From assembly GCA_050012295.1 (NCBI GenBank), contig JBEKHL010000002.1, positions 1 to 64,000 on the forward strand: DNA of 64,000 bases. The letters run 5' to 3'. The stretch's first letter is position 1. The number at the start of each line of letters is the position of its first letter. Shown piece by piece: positions 16,838-26,389 of this stretch. The notes beneath the pieces are model-generated. The model saw only the letters and a program-made list of their open reading frames with translations. It had not been told where the DNA came from and did not search any database. The position numbers were made by a program, and so were the translations under genes. Source of the stretch: UBA6186 sp050012295 (GTDB lineage: Bacteria; Pseudomonadota; Gammaproteobacteria; UBA6186; Azoamicaceae).

Positions 16838-17839
16838 ATGAACTTGGTATATACTAAACACTTACAAAATATTATATTTGCAGGAACTCCGACTATTGCT
16901 GCACACACGTTAGAACAGCTTATACAAGCCGGAATAAACATAACTGCTTGTTACACCCAACCAGATCGACCAAAAGGGCGAGGCCAAACATCCTGTTGTT
17001 CACCAGTAAAATCCATCGGCCTAGATTACCAAATACCAATTTTTCAACCAGAAACACTAAAAGATCCTAATTCCATAAAGACTCTACAACAGCTACAACC
17101 AGACTTAATTATTGTTTTTGCCTATGGACTCATTTTCCCAGCAGAAGTTTTAAAAATTCCTACATTTGGCTGCATTAATATACATACCTCTTTACTGCCA
17201 AGGTGGAGAGGGGCAGCACCAACTCAACATGCTATTTTAGCTGGTGACAAGATAACTGGAATAACTATTATAAATATGGAACCATCTCTTGATACTGGCG
17301 CAATACTTTATAGCATTAACTGCCCTATTGCTAATAACGATACAAACGAAAGTCTTCTTAATAAATTACAACCATTAGCCATTACTGCTATCCTGGAAGT
17401 GTTAAAACAATTAAACACTAAGCAGACCACCTATAGTATTCAAGACGAAACACTAGCAACTTATGCAAAAAAAATCGACAAAACTCACGCAAAAATAAAC
17501 TGGAAACTCTCAGCTATAGAAATAGAACGTACAATTAGAGCTTTTATCAGGGAACCAGTAGCTTTTACTCAACTTGGCGACCCAAATAATCCAGCAACAT
17601 TTATAAACAACATTAAAATATGGCAAGCTACGGTTAAACCAAACCATAATTATTCTAACAATATACTCGTTCCTGGCAATATAATAATTAACAAAAACAA
17701 CATAGAAGTTGCAACAGGACACGGAGTTCTACAGTTAGAAAAAATACAATTCCCTGGAGGGAAAATACAATCCGTTGCAGATTTATTACATTCACCTAAA
17801 TATAAACAATTGTTTGAAACTCATGCTAAATTTAACTAA
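16838..17839 (+). CDS. fmt: Methionyl-tRNA formyltransferase
   Basis: A 333-residue enzyme that formylates initiator Met-tRNA using 10-formyltetrahydrofolate. Evidence includes IIFAGTPTIAAHTLEQ at the N-terminus, the conserved catalytic segment INIHTSLLPRWRGAAPTQHA, and a C-terminal OB-like tRNA-binding domain (from about residue 210). It follows def closely and its last 17 bp overlap the start of the membrane glycosyltransferase gene, suggesting one transcript for all three. Confidence 0.98.
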   Translation: MNLVYTKHLQNIIFAGTPTIAAHTLEQLIQAGINITACYTQPDRPKGRGQTSCCSPVKSIGLDYQIPIFQPETLKDPNSIKTLQQLQPDLIIVFAYGLIFPAEVLKIPTFGCINIHTSLLPRWRGAAPTQHAILAGDKITGITIINMEPSLDTGAILYSINCPIANNDTNESLLNKLQPLAITAILEVLKQLNTKQTTYSIQDETLATYAKKIDKTHAKINWKLSAIEIERTIRAFIREPVAFTQLGDPNNPATFINNIKIWQATVKPNHNYSNNILVPGNIIINKNNIEVATGHGVLQLEKIQFPGGKIQSVADLLHSPKYKQLFETHAKFN

Positions 17840-19301
17840 AAATTTTTTAAATACCAATAAATTTCTTTGGTTTATCTGTTTGTTAGCGGTTGGTAGTTTT
17901 TTCTTAACATTAAACTTACCTGTCATTGGAGAAGAGGGCGTTTACACCAATTCTACATTAGAAATGATTTTTAATAAAAAATATACTCTTGCTACTTTAT
18001 ACGGTAATAATTATCCTCGTCCACCACTATACAACTGGTTAATCATGTTGTTTAGTAATGTTTTTAGTTGTAAAAACATCATGTTCTCTGCCAGGGCGGT
18101 TACCTTAACAGCCACAATAATTACGGCAATGTTATTGTTTTATACAACCAAATTTTTAACTGTTAATAATATTACATCCCAAACAAACAAAAAAACGCCC
18201 CAACAAAACACCTTTGCATTATTCACCGTAGCTGTTTTTTTTAGCGGAGACTTGTTGTTTAAACGTGGTTGGTTAGCTTATTCCGACCCAACTTTTGCCA
18301 TGTTTGTTTTTGCTAGCATAGCATTATTAGTTGTAGGGACAATTAAACGGAATTTTTATTTGATTTTTTTAGCACACGGTTGTGTTTTTTTAGGTTTCTT
18401 ATGTAAATCCCCTACCGCTTACGTTTTTTTTACAATTACTTATTTAATACTATTGTTTTCCGGATATAAAAATTTTTTATTAAATTTGAAAAACATATTA
18501 TTATGTGTAATTTTTATTGCCCCGCCGGTGTTATGGTGTTGTCACACCAACACTGCCGCTGGTTTTTTTGCTACGTTATATCATATTCAAAGATTACTAG
18601 GGGTTAAACCTAATCCAGAAGCAAATTTATTACGTAACATTATATTTTTTCCTATACAAACCTGGTTAGCATTATTACCTGGCAGCTTAATGATCTTTTT
18701 GGGTGTCTTAAAAAACAAAGCCGTGCTAAAACAACAACTAACCACCCAAACTATTATTAATCCTAAAATAATAACAATTATATCGCTAATACCTCTTATT
18801 AATTTTATACCTTATTGGATTAGTTCACAGAGCCATATCCGCTATCTGCTACCCCTATACCCTTGGGTTGCATTATTAGCGGCTTATTTCATTTGGCAAA
18901 CCAAATCCACCAGAAAAACCTTGGTTTTGTTAATATTAACCATAATTATAAAATATTTAACTGCAACATTATGGTTCCCATATGAATATAACATCAACCA
19001 AGGTAACGCTGCCATTATTTCCCAAGATATTTTACAAAAAACCCTAAATCATGATTTATATATTCAAGATTACTCTGCAGCTGGGTTAAGACTGGCCAGC
19101 TCTATAAATCAACTAAAATGGCCAGCTCAACCTTTACAATCAAACCCCAAAAACAATAAAAATTACTATTTTATTTTAAAAGAAAACTCTCCAGTTAATA
19201 AACAACATATGCGCTTAATAAAAACTTATATTCTTAAAAAAAACAAAATAGATTTATATTTATGTTCTAACCAAAACATCACGCCCCAAACAACTTCTTA
19301 G
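17823..19301 (+). CDS. ArnT/PMT-like membrane glycosyltransferase
   Basis: A membrane protein of about 492 residues with roughly ten or more hydrophobic segments, resembling the ArnT/dolichyl-mannosyltransferase superfamily (GT39/GT83, GT-C fold) that uses polyprenyl-phosphate sugars. The first periplasmic loop has VIGEEGVYTNSTLEM and NYPRPPLYNWL, matching the DE and KPPL regions of ArnT, although the first Asp is replaced (GEEG). The start at 17823 overlaps fmt by 17 bp. A longer in-frame start would lie deeper in fmt and is less likely. The 3' end overlaps tsaC on the opposite strand by 42 bp. Sugar and acceptor cannot be told from sequence. Confidence 0.8.
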   Translation: MLNLTKNFLNTNKFLWFICLLAVGSFFLTLNLPVIGEEGVYTNSTLEMIFNKKYTLATLYGNNYPRPPLYNWLIMLFSNVFSCKNIMFSARAVTLTATIITAMLLFYTTKFLTVNNITSQTNKKTPQQNTFALFTVAVFFSGDLLFKRGWLAYSDPTFAMFVFASIALLVVGTIKRNFYLIFLAHGCVFLGFLCKSPTAYVFFTITYLILLFSGYKNFLLNLKNILLCVIFIAPPVLWCCHTNTAAGFFATLYHIQRLLGVKPNPEANLLRNIIFFPIQTWLALLPGSLMIFLGVLKNKAVLKQQLTTQTIINPKIITIISLIPLINFIPYWISSQSHIRYLLPLYPWVALLAAYFIWQTKSTRKTLVLLILTIIIKYLTATLWFPYEYNINQGNAAIISQDILQKTLNHDLYIQDYSAAGLRLASSINQLKWPAQPLQSNPKNNKNYYFILKENSPVNKQHMRLIKTYILKKNKIDLYLCSNQNITPQTTS

Positions 19302-19886
19302 CTGCTCTGTTTTTATAGCACCTTGACGTAAAATTACCGGTTGTTCCACCAAAGAAATAATGGTTGACTCCACCCCCATTTTACTACATCCTGCTCCACA
19401 ATCATCTAATATAAAAATATTATTAAATTCTTCAGCCACCTGCGTACCTGTAACATTGCTAATATTTCCAGATAAATTAGCAGAAGTGCCTACTATTCCA
19501 GAATCAAAAATTTTTAATAATTCTAAAGCAATAGGATGATCTGGAATACGAATAGCAATATTATCTTGTCCTGCTGTTATTAAATCCGACACTAAACTTG
19601 ATTTTTTTACTACAATAGTCAAAGGACCTGGCCAAAAAATTTCTACTAATTTAAATACATCTTGCTTAAGATAATCGGCGTTTGCCCAAATAGCCAGATG
19701 TTCCAAATTTGGAATATGCACTATTAATGGACGATCAAATGGACGCTGTTTTAGTTCAAAAACTTTTAAAATAGCTTGTTCATTTCTAGCATCTGCCCCT
19801 AACCCATATACCGTATCGGTAGGAAAAGCTACTAAATTTCCTTGGCGCAACAACTCTACCGCTCTAAGAATTTGATTTTTAACCAT
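19260..19886 (-). CDS. tsaC: L-threonylcarbamoyladenylate synthase (Sua5/YrdC)
   Basis: A 208-residue enzyme making threonylcarbamoyl-AMP for the t6A modification of ANN-decoding tRNAs. The YrdC fold is marked by GNLVAFPTDTVYGLGADA, KQRPFDRPLIVHI, WPGPLTIVV and IGTSANLSG-like VGTSANLSGN. The ATG at 19886 is preferred over a TTG three codons upstream. It is immediately downstream of tRNA-Arg on the same strand and overlaps the glycosyltransferase 3' end by 42 bp. Length fits the short TsaC form without the Sua5 C-terminal domain. Confidence 0.93.
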   Translation of the reverse strand: MVKNQILRAVELLRQGNLVAFPTDTVYGLGADARNEQAILKVFELKQRPFDRPLIVHIPNLEHLAIWANADYLKQDVFKLVEIFWPGPLTIVVKKSSLVSDLITAGQDNIAIRIPDHPIALELLKIFDSGIVGTSANLSGNISNVTGTQVAEEFNNIFILDDCGAGCSKMGVESTIISLVEQPVILRQGAIKTEQLRSCLGRDVLVRT

Positions 19887-19910
19887 ATGCACCAATCTAT
19901 TTTTCCAACT

Positions 19911-19984
19911 CGCGCCCGAGAAGATTCGAACCTCTGACCTTTAGCTCCGGAGGCTAACGCTCTATCCAGCTGAGCTACGGGCGC
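19911..19984 (-). tRNA. tRNA-Arg (anticodon CCG)
   Basis: A 74-nt minus-strand cloverleaf: acceptor GCGCCCG/CGGGCGC, D arm AGCTCAGCTGGATAGAGC, anticodon stem TTAGC/GCTAA with loop CTCCGGA (anticodon CCG), T arm AGAGGTTCGAATCTTCT, discriminator G. No CCA is encoded. It lies between rsmG and tsaC. Confidence 0.95.
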
Positions 19985-20001
19985 ATTTGAGATATATTAT
20001 A

Positions 20002-20637
20002 CTAAACATGCTTTGCTTTACCAGAAATCACCAAACTTCGTTTAGTTTTTACTCCAGGAATATTAAGTTTTTTTAGTTCTATAATTTTATAACCTAAACC
20101 AACCTCTGCTCCAACGGTAAAACAATCTGGATCTGCTTTCATAGCTACTATTAACCCATCGTTAGCACATAAATGTCCCGTAGACGTAACAAACTCCGTC
20201 AATTCTGCAAAAGCTCTAGAAATTATAATATCAAACTTAGAATTTGGGAAAAACTGATCTACTCTAGAAACTATAGCCTTAGTATTTGGTAGTTCCAAAA
20301 CATTTATCGCATGCTGAACAAACGTAATTTTTTTTATTTTAGAATCAAGCAAATTAATCTTACAAGACGGCACTACTATAGCTAAAGGGATCCCCGGCAA
20401 CCCAGCGCCAGTCCCAACATCCAAAACATTTTTTTGCTCACAATTAATACTGCCTGCAACGCTAATACTATCTAAAATATGGTACGACACCATATGCATA
20501 AAACTAGCGTTAGCACATAAATTATGTACTTTATTCCATTTCCGCAAAAGTTCTAAATATTGTAATAATTTTTGCCCCTGTTCTTGGGTGACAGTTAACC
20601 CTAATTGGTTTGCGCCATGTAATATTTGCTGTAACAT
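20002..20637 (-). CDS. rsmG: 16S rRNA m7G527 methyltransferase
   Basis: A 211-residue SAM-dependent methyltransferase modifying G527 of 16S rRNA. The SAM-binding motif NVLDVGTGAGLPGIPLAI lies near residue 70, and the N-terminal LLRKWNKVHNL matches the family. The ATG directly follows the mnmG stop codon and has AAAGG inside the end of mnmG, so the two are translationally linked. In pseudomonads parA and parB follow rsmG. Here tRNA-Arg and tsaC follow instead. Confidence 0.97.
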   Translation of the reverse strand: MLQQILHGANQLGLTVTQEQGQKLLQYLELLRKWNKVHNLCANASFMHMVSYHILDSISVAGSINCEQKNVLDVGTGAGLPGIPLAIVVPSCKINLLDSKIKKITFVQHAINVLELPNTKAIVSRVDQFFPNSKFDIIISRAFAELTEFVTSTGHLCANDGLIVAMKADPDCFTVGAEVGLGYKIIELKKLNIPGVKTKRSLVISGKAKHV

Positions 20638-22521
20638 TTACTGACCTTTATTTAGATATACTAACAATACCGAAATAGCCGCAGGAGTAACCCCTGGTAT
20701 TCTTGTTGCTCTTCCTAAATCTATAGGACGAGTATTATTTAATTTTTCCACAACCTCATTAGACAACCCTGGAATATTATTATAATTAAAATCAACAGGA
20801 ATTTTTAATTTTTCATATTTACTATGCTTAGCAACTTCCTGTTGTTGTCTTAGCACATACCCTTCATATTTTACCATGGTTTCCAAGTTGATTATAAAAT
20901 TGGTATTAACCAAACCAAAACCTACAGATGGTATTTGGGCTAATTTTTTATAACAAACTTCTGGTCTTTTTAACAAATCTAAAGCTCTCGTTTCTTTTTC
21001 TAATTTTTGATCGGTTATTTTTTCAAAAACCATAGCGTCCTCGCTAGATGTTGTAATAACAATTTGTTTTAATCTGGCAATCTCTTGTTCTATAACAGTT
21101 GTTTTATTAATAACTTTTTGCATTTTATGTTCATCAATTAAATTTAATCTCTTAGCCGTACTAGCTAAACGAACATCTGCGTTGTCTTCCCTTAACTGCA
21201 ATCGATACTCAGCTCTGCTTGTTAACATGCGATATGGTTCATTAGTGCCTTTAGTGATTAAATCATCAATTAACACTCCTATATAAGCCTCATCCCTGCG
21301 AGGACTCCAGCTTTCTAAACTTAATGCTCCAGCTGCCGCATTAACCCCTGCAACCAAACCTTGAGCGGCCGCCTCTTCGTAACCAGTGGTCCCATTAATT
21401 TGTCCGGCAAAAAACAATCCAGAAACATTTTTCGTTTGTAAAGTAGGCAACAAATCTCTAGGATCAAAAAAATCATACTCTATTGCATAACCCAACCTAG
21501 TAATGTGAGCGTTTTCTAAACCAACTATACTATGAATTATTTTTACCTGTACATCAAAAGGTAAACTGGTAGACAAACCATTCGGATAAATTTCTTTAGT
21601 ATACAGCCCTTCTGGTTCTAAAAAAATCTGGTGAGAATCTCTTTGAGAAAACTTAACTACTTTGTCTTCTATTGACGGACAATATCTTGGACCAATTCCA
21701 TCAATCATGCCTCCATACATAGCCGACCTTTCTAAATTTTGCATAATTATATCGTTAGTCATGCTGTTGGTTCTTGCAATATAACAATTAACTTTTGGAA
21801 TATTCATAAACCTTTCTTTTTCTTCCCAAATAGAAAAGTAAGAAGGTTCTGTTTCGGTTGGTTGTACTATAAGCTTAGAAAAATCAATACTACGACTATC
21901 GATCCGGGGAGGGGTACCGGTTTTTAAACGATCCACTCTAAAAGATAGGTTTCTTAAAGAATTAGCTAAACCAACAGAGGCGCTATCTCCAGCTCGCCCA
22001 CCCATATGGTTTTGATCGCCAACGTGAATTTTACCATTTAAAAAAGTTCCAACAGTTAATACTACTGTTTTAGTTTCAATAAAAACTCCCGTATTAGTAA
22101 TAACCCCAACAATTCGATCGTTTTTAATCACCACATCATCAACGGTTGCTTGAAAAACCAATAAATTTTGCTGGTTTTCAACAACATTTCTTATAGCAAG
22201 CCTATATAAATTTCTATCACTTTGAGCTCTAGTAGCCCTAACGGCAGGACCTTTACTGCTATTTAAAATACGATAATGAATAGCGGCCAAATCGGCCGCC
22301 AACCCCATTGCCCCCCCCATGGCATCAATTTCTTTTACTAGATGTCCTTTTCCTATTCCACCAATAGCGGGATTACAAGACATTTGACCAATAGTTTCTA
22401 TGTTTTGAGTAAGCAATAATGTATTGGCCTTTCGTCTGCTAGACGCTAACGCCGCCTCTACTCCGGCGTGCCCACCACCTACAACCACCACATCAAATTT
22501 TTTATGAAAATTAGTACTCAT
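20638..22521 (-). CDS. mnmG: tRNA uridine 5-carboxymethylaminomethyl modification enzyme MnmG (GidA)
   Basis: A 627-residue FAD protein that, with MnmE, installs the 5-carboxymethylaminomethyl group at wobble U34. The FAD motif VVVVGGGHAGVEAALAS is at the N-terminus, and conserved segments include SCNPAIGGIGKGHLVKEIDA, LKTGTPPR and FAGQINGTTGYEEAAAQG. The C-terminal helical domain ends IPGVTPAAISVLLVYL. Length is normal. It lies between mnmE (9 bp upstream) and rsmG, the standard order near gammaproteobacterial origins. Confidence 0.98.
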   Translation of the reverse strand: MSTNFHKKFDVVVVGGGHAGVEAALASSRRKANTLLLTQNIETIGQMSCNPAIGGIGKGHLVKEIDAMGGAMGLAADLAAIHYRILNSSKGPAVRATRAQSDRNLYRLAIRNVVENQQNLLVFQATVDDVVIKNDRIVGVITNTGVFIETKTVVLTVGTFLNGKIHVGDQNHMGGRAGDSASVGLANSLRNLSFRVDRLKTGTPPRIDSRSIDFSKLIVQPTETEPSYFSIWEEKERFMNIPKVNCYIARTNSMTNDIIMQNLERSAMYGGMIDGIGPRYCPSIEDKVVKFSQRDSHQIFLEPEGLYTKEIYPNGLSTSLPFDVQVKIIHSIVGLENAHITRLGYAIEYDFFDPRDLLPTLQTKNVSGLFFAGQINGTTGYEEAAAQGLVAGVNAAAGALSLESWSPRRDEAYIGVLIDDLITKGTNEPYRMLTSRAEYRLQLREDNADVRLASTAKRLNLIDEHKMQKVINKTTVIEQEIARLKQIVITTSSEDAMVFEKITDQKLEKETRALDLLKRPEVCYKKLAQIPSVGFGLVNTNFIINLETMVKYEGYVLRQQQEVAKHSKYEKLKIPVDFNYNNIPGLSNEVVEKLNNTRPIDLGRATRIPGVTPAAISVLLVYLNKGQ

Positions 22522-22530
22522 ATATAAACT

Positions 22531-23925
22531 TTATTTACCTATACAAAACTCAGCAAAAATCTTTGCTAATAAATCTTCAGAAGTAAACACCCCTGTTATT
22601 TCAGACAAAAATTTTTGAGCCAGCCTTAACTCTTCTGCCAACAATTCAAAAAAAACACCTTCTCGCTTCTTCTTGAAAAAATCAACCCCCTGCTCCAAAT
22701 GCACACAAACCTGCTGTAATGCTGTAACATGCCTGGTTCTCGCTGTAAACACTTGCTCTTGCTCTACAAAACCCGCGACCTTTTTTATTTGCTGCTTTAA
22801 CAAATCTATACCAACCTGGTTTTTAACAGAAATAAAAATTATAATCTGCTCATCTTTAACTATAATTTCTGGGGTTTTTAAAAAATCATCATTATATAAA
22901 TCTATTTTATTAATTAAAATTATTTTTTTTGCGCGCAAATCCGCACACCATTCTGCCAAGATCAAATTACTTTTAAAATCTTCTTGTTCTACAAAATCTT
23001 TAGCATCCACCATAAATAGAATTAAATCTGCCTCGCGCGCTTCTGTTATAGCTTTTTGTATTCCTATTGCCTCTATATGATCCTGCGTTTCTCGAATACC
23101 TGCCGTATCAGAAAAATCCACTAACAATCCATCTATATTAATTTTATTAATTAATACATCTCTAGTTGTTCCTGGAATGTTTGTCACAATAGCCAAATCT
23201 TTTCCAGACAATAAATTTAATAAGCTAGATTTTCCAACATTTGCCCCACCAAGAATAACCGCCTTTAATCCATTACTTAAAAGATTCCCTTGTTGAGCTT
23301 GGTTTAAAATTTTATAAATACTTTCCTTAAACTTAATCAACTGTTTATAGATATTATTATCTTCTAAAAAATCCACCTCTTCTTCTGGAAAATCTATAGC
23401 AGCCTCTACATACATTCTTAAATTTGTTACTCCTTGCAGAAGCGCATTTATTTGTTTAGAAAACTCGCCCTGTAAACTCTTAACTGCTGCCTTTGCCGCT
23501 TGTTCAGTTTGAGCGTGAATTAAAGAAATAATACTCTCTGCTTGTAATAAATCCATTTTACCATGCAAAAAAGCTCGTCTAGAAAATTCCCCAGGTTCGG
23601 CAAGCCTTGCCCCCAAAGATAATACTCGCCTTAACAATAAATCTAATACTACTACACCACCATGAGCTTGTATTTCTAAAACATCCTCACCAGTAAAAGA
23701 GTTTGGAGCCTGGAAAAATATTGCTATTCCATTATCGATAGCTTCTTTATTGGCAGATAAAAATTCTGTGTAAACCGCTAATTTTGGGATTAAGCTAGAT
23801 CGCCCTAACATTACCTTAGCAATGTTTTTTACTAAACCGCCAGAAATCCTAATGATTCCAACCCCACCAACACCTGGTGGCGTAGCTATAGCTGTTATAG
23901 TGTCATCATCTTCTATTGATTGCAT
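22531..23925 (-). CDS. mnmE: tRNA modification GTPase MnmE (TrmE)
   Basis: A 464-residue GTPase partner of MnmG in wobble-uridine modification. The N-terminal tetrahydrofolate-binding domain begins DDTITAIATPPGVGGVGIIR. The G domain shows GGANVGKSSLLNLL, TTRD, DTAG and NKID. The protein ends in the invariant CIGK motif whose cysteine is needed for the modification. Its first 13 bp overlap the end of yidC. It belongs to the rpmH-rnpA-yidD-yidC-mnmE-mnmG-rsmG series. Confidence 0.98.
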   Translation of the reverse strand: MQSIEDDDTITAIATPPGVGGVGIIRISGGLVKNIAKVMLGRSSLIPKLAVYTEFLSANKEAIDNGIAIFFQAPNSFTGEDVLEIQAHGGVVVLDLLLRRVLSLGARLAEPGEFSRRAFLHGKMDLLQAESIISLIHAQTEQAAKAAVKSLQGEFSKQINALLQGVTNLRMYVEAAIDFPEEEVDFLEDNNIYKQLIKFKESIYKILNQAQQGNLLSNGLKAVILGGANVGKSSLLNLLSGKDLAIVTNIPGTTRDVLINKINIDGLLVDFSDTAGIRETQDHIEAIGIQKAITEAREADLILFMVDAKDFVEQEDFKSNLILAEWCADLRAKKIILINKIDLYNDDFLKTPEIIVKDEQIIIFISVKNQVGIDLLKQQIKKVAGFVEQEQVFTARTRHVTALQQVCVHLEQGVDFFKKKREGVFFELLAEELRLAQKFLSEITGVFTSEDLLAKIFAEFCIGK

Positions 23926-25577
23926 ACCTGTCTAGTAATAAACTTCTGCTGCAATATAGACAGCGAGTTATTAACAACCCAATACAACATTAACCCGGAA
24001 GGAAACTGCCAAAATAACGCTGTAAAAAACACCGGCATAAACATTAAAACTTTAGCTTGGATAGGATCCGGAGGCGGTGGATTCATTTTTTGTTGAACAA
24101 ACATGCTAACCCCCATTAAACACGGCAAAATAAAAAGAGGATCTCTGGCAGACAGATCTACAATCCATAAACACCAAGAAGCTTGCCTTAACTCTACGCT
24201 TTCTAACAAAACATAATATAATGCTATAAACACAGGAATTTGCACCAAAATAGGCAAGCACCCACCTAATGGATTTACTTTCTCTTTACGATAAAGCTCC
24301 ATTACTGATTGACTAAATTTTTGTTTATCTTCACCACATCTAGCTTTTAATTCTTCCATTTTAGGCTGAAGTTTTCGTAAATTCCCCATAGAACGATAAC
24401 TAGCCGCAGACAATTTATAAAATAAAAGTTTAATTAATAATGTGGTCAAAATTATTGCCCATCCCCAATTACCAATCACATTAAAAATAGTCTTTAATAA
24501 TAAAAACAACGGTACACACAACCACCACAAAATACCATAATCTACCGTTAGATCTAAAGCTGGTGCAATTTCCTTTAAAGTGTTAGCAATTTTAGGCCCA
24601 AGAAACAATTGAGCAGAAACTTTTTGCGTTTCTCCTGGAGCAACCGAAATAGTAGAATTAACAAACCTTATACCAAAAGAACCATCTTTAAAATTTTCGG
24701 TTTGATATTCACTAAATGAACCCCCCCCCGGCACCCAAGCGCTTACAAAGTAATGTTCTAACATTGCAATCCACCCACCAGTAAACGCAATGTTATACGG
24801 TTCTTTCATGTCAGAAAAAGAAATTTTCTTATATCTTTGATTTGGAGTGCTAATTGCAGCACCTGTATACGTCCTCAAACCACCAGAAAAGAACCCTTTG
24901 GTTACCGCCTCTGGTAACCGCCTTAATCTCCCATATAAACTAGCTTTATATTCAGTCTGACTGTTGTTAACAATAACATATTCTATTGTCACCAAATAAC
25001 TATTCCGGCTAAATTTAAACCTCTTAATAAAATTAATGTCTTTTCCGGTATCTACAATGTTTTCGTCTAGACCACAAATCAAATCTACAACCATCTCCTG
25101 TTCGTTATCAGACAATTCATAACGTTGATGTTTAGCAGTAAACTTAGCTCTACCGTGCACCTTAGAGTCTGGCCCCCTTTCTGACAACAATCCCGTTTGA
25201 GCCACATAGAACCTATGATTATCGTTATCTAATAAATTAAACCCTTTTGTGTGATCCTTTGGGTTTTGAGGATATTTCTTTAACTCAGCAAAAATTAAAT
25301 CCCCTTGAGAATTAATTTTTACTTTTAAAACATTTGTATCTACCGTAACAATAGGATGGTTAGATGGTTGTTTGTGCAAATGAACAGCTGTTTCGCCACC
25401 ATTTCCTACTGCCGTTTCAACCATGTTGGGAATTTCTTGATGACCGCTTTCGTGAGTCGCTAGAGGATCTTTCTGGACCGCCCCCTCGTGCGGGGGTTGA
25501 TAATATTTTGAAAACAAAGAAAAACCAACAAAAACAATAACAGCTAAGAATAAAAATCGTATAGTTTGCTTATCCAT
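23913..25577 (-). CDS. yidC: Membrane protein insertase YidC
   Basis: A 554-residue Oxa1/Alb3 family insertase for inner membrane proteins. An N-terminal membrane segment (about residues 7-24) precedes a large periplasmic beta-sandwich domain (about 60-350). The conserved membrane core follows (about 355-550), with GNWGWAIILTTLLIKLLFY, the cytoplasmic hairpin KLQPKMEELKARCGEDK and GGCLPILVQIPVFIALYYVL. The length fits Gram-negative YidC with the periplasmic domain. The stop overlaps the start of mnmE. Confidence 0.98.
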   Translation of the reverse strand: MDKQTIRFLFLAVIVFVGFSLFSKYYQPPHEGAVQKDPLATHESGHQEIPNMVETAVGNGGETAVHLHKQPSNHPIVTVDTNVLKVKINSQGDLIFAELKKYPQNPKDHTKGFNLLDNDNHRFYVAQTGLLSERGPDSKVHGRAKFTAKHQRYELSDNEQEMVVDLICGLDENIVDTGKDINFIKRFKFSRNSYLVTIEYVIVNNSQTEYKASLYGRLRRLPEAVTKGFFSGGLRTYTGAAISTPNQRYKKISFSDMKEPYNIAFTGGWIAMLEHYFVSAWVPGGGSFSEYQTENFKDGSFGIRFVNSTISVAPGETQKVSAQLFLGPKIANTLKEIAPALDLTVDYGILWWLCVPLFLLLKTIFNVIGNWGWAIILTTLLIKLLFYKLSAASYRSMGNLRKLQPKMEELKARCGEDKQKFSQSVMELYRKEKVNPLGGCLPILVQIPVFIALYYVLLESVELRQASWCLWIVDLSARDPLFILPCLMGVSMFVQQKMNPPPPDPIQAKVLMFMPVFFTALFWQFPSGLMLYWVVNNSLSILQQKFITRQVCNQ

Positions 25578-25594
25578 ATTTAAATAACCATTAA

Positions 25595-25846
25595 TTAATT
25601 TAATTTTTTATCGACAAGGTAATTAGAAACAGCTTGACACTTTAACAATCTAAAAACCACCAAACAAACCCCCCGTACAAACCCTTGTTTTTTTATTACT
25701 AACTTCGCGTAATCCGAACAACTAACTTCGAACCTGCAGCTTGGAGGTAAAAACGGACTAATAAAATACTGATACCAGCCAATTAGCTTAATTACACCAA
25801 GTGTTGCTATGTTCTTGAACAATATATGGTTTGCTCTTCTAACCAT
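25595..25846 (-). CDS. yidD: Membrane protein insertion efficiency factor YidD
   Basis: An 83-residue YidD-family protein. The diagnostic core LIGWYQYFISPFLPPSCRFE with CSDYA and the later HG-like KKQGFVRGV segment are present. YidD assists YidC-dependent insertion at the inner membrane. The start at 25846 is chosen for its AGGA ribosome site. It overlaps rnpA by 40 bp, as in E. coli, where yidD also begins inside rnpA. An ATG ten codons upstream is possible. Confidence 0.9.
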   Translation of the reverse strand: MVRRANHILFKNIATLGVIKLIGWYQYFISPFLPPSCRFEVSCSDYAKLVIKKQGFVRGVCLVVFRLLKCQAVSNYLVDKKLN

Positions 25847-26163
25847 AAAAACAGTTCCTGCAATTTTTTTTTCCATCGTGATAAACTTTGGTTATCAAAC
25901 TGTTTAATAACAACAACAACGTCTTTATTAATAAAATTTTGTTTAACATTTCTAAATATCTCTTTGGCAAAACGTTTAGACCGATTCCTAAACACAGCCT
26001 TTTTAATGTTTTTTTTAGTAACAATTACCCCTACCCTAGCGAAGCCAGTGTCATTATTACCGATCCATAAAGAAAATTCATTACTAACTATTTTAGGGGG
26101 AAACTTAAATAACTTTTTATAATTTGGAGTTTTTTTTTCGTGTTTTTTATTATTTAACGGCAA
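25807..26163 (-). CDS. rnpA: Ribonuclease P protein component
   Basis: A 118-residue basic protein subunit of RNase P, which processes the 5' ends of tRNA precursors. The family signature is FRNRSKRFAKEIFR (usually RNRxKRxxRE), after GVIVTKKNIKKAV. The only start compatible with full length is a TTG at 26161-26163, two bases after the rpmH stop codon. No internal ATG exists. The N-terminal 15 residues are Lys/Asn-rich and diverged from the family. Confidence 0.95.
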   Translation of the reverse strand: MPLNNKKHEKKTPNYKKLFKFPPKIVSNEFSLWIGNNDTGFARVGVIVTKKNIKKAVFRNRSKRFAKEIFRNVKQNFINKDVVVVIKQFDNQSLSRWKKKLQELFLWLEEQTIYCSRT

Positions 26164-26165
26164 AG

Positions 26166-26300
26166 TTACTTAGTAAGCGTGTACCGCCCCTTTCTCCTTC
26201 TGCGACTTAACACAGCCCTTCCATCTTTGGTTTTCATTCTAGCTCTAAAACCATGAGTTTTCTTCATTTTTCTATTACAAGGTTGAAAAGTACGTTTCAT
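26166..26300 (-). CDS. rpmH: 50S ribosomal protein L34
   Basis: A 44-residue ribosomal protein read directly from the minus strand: MKRTFQPCNRKMKKTHGFRA, then RMKTKDGRAVLSRRRRKGR and a short tail. It is nearly identical in plan to E. coli L34 (MKRTFQPS...HGFRARM). The ATG is at 26298-26300 and the stop at 26166-26168. The gene marks the minus-strand edge of the origin region and begins the rpmH-rnpA-yidD-yidC unit. Confidence 0.98.
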   Translation of the reverse strand: MKRTFQPCNRKMKKTHGFRARMKTKDGRAVLSRRRRKGRYTLTK

Positions 26301-26348
26301 AACTAGCCCAACTTTTAATTTCTGCTACATTTTGTTTTATCTATTGGC

Positions 26349-26377
26349 ATTATTCTACTGAAGACTTTCAAAGTCAA
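26349..26377 (-). promoter_or_regulatory. Candidate rpmH promoter
   Basis: On the minus strand TTGACT (26372-26377) and AATAAT (26349-26354) are spaced by exactly 17 bp, about 50 bp upstream of the rpmH ATG. A small palindrome GACTTTCAAAGTC (26363-26375) overlaps the -35 hexamer and spacer and could be a control site. Confidence 0.5.
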
Positions 26378-26389
26378 TAAATAACTTTT

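Noticed and set aside
20002..22521. parAB next to mnmG-rsmG
   Set aside because: The genes following rsmG are tRNA-Arg and tsaC. No ParA or ParB motif is present anywhere in the window.
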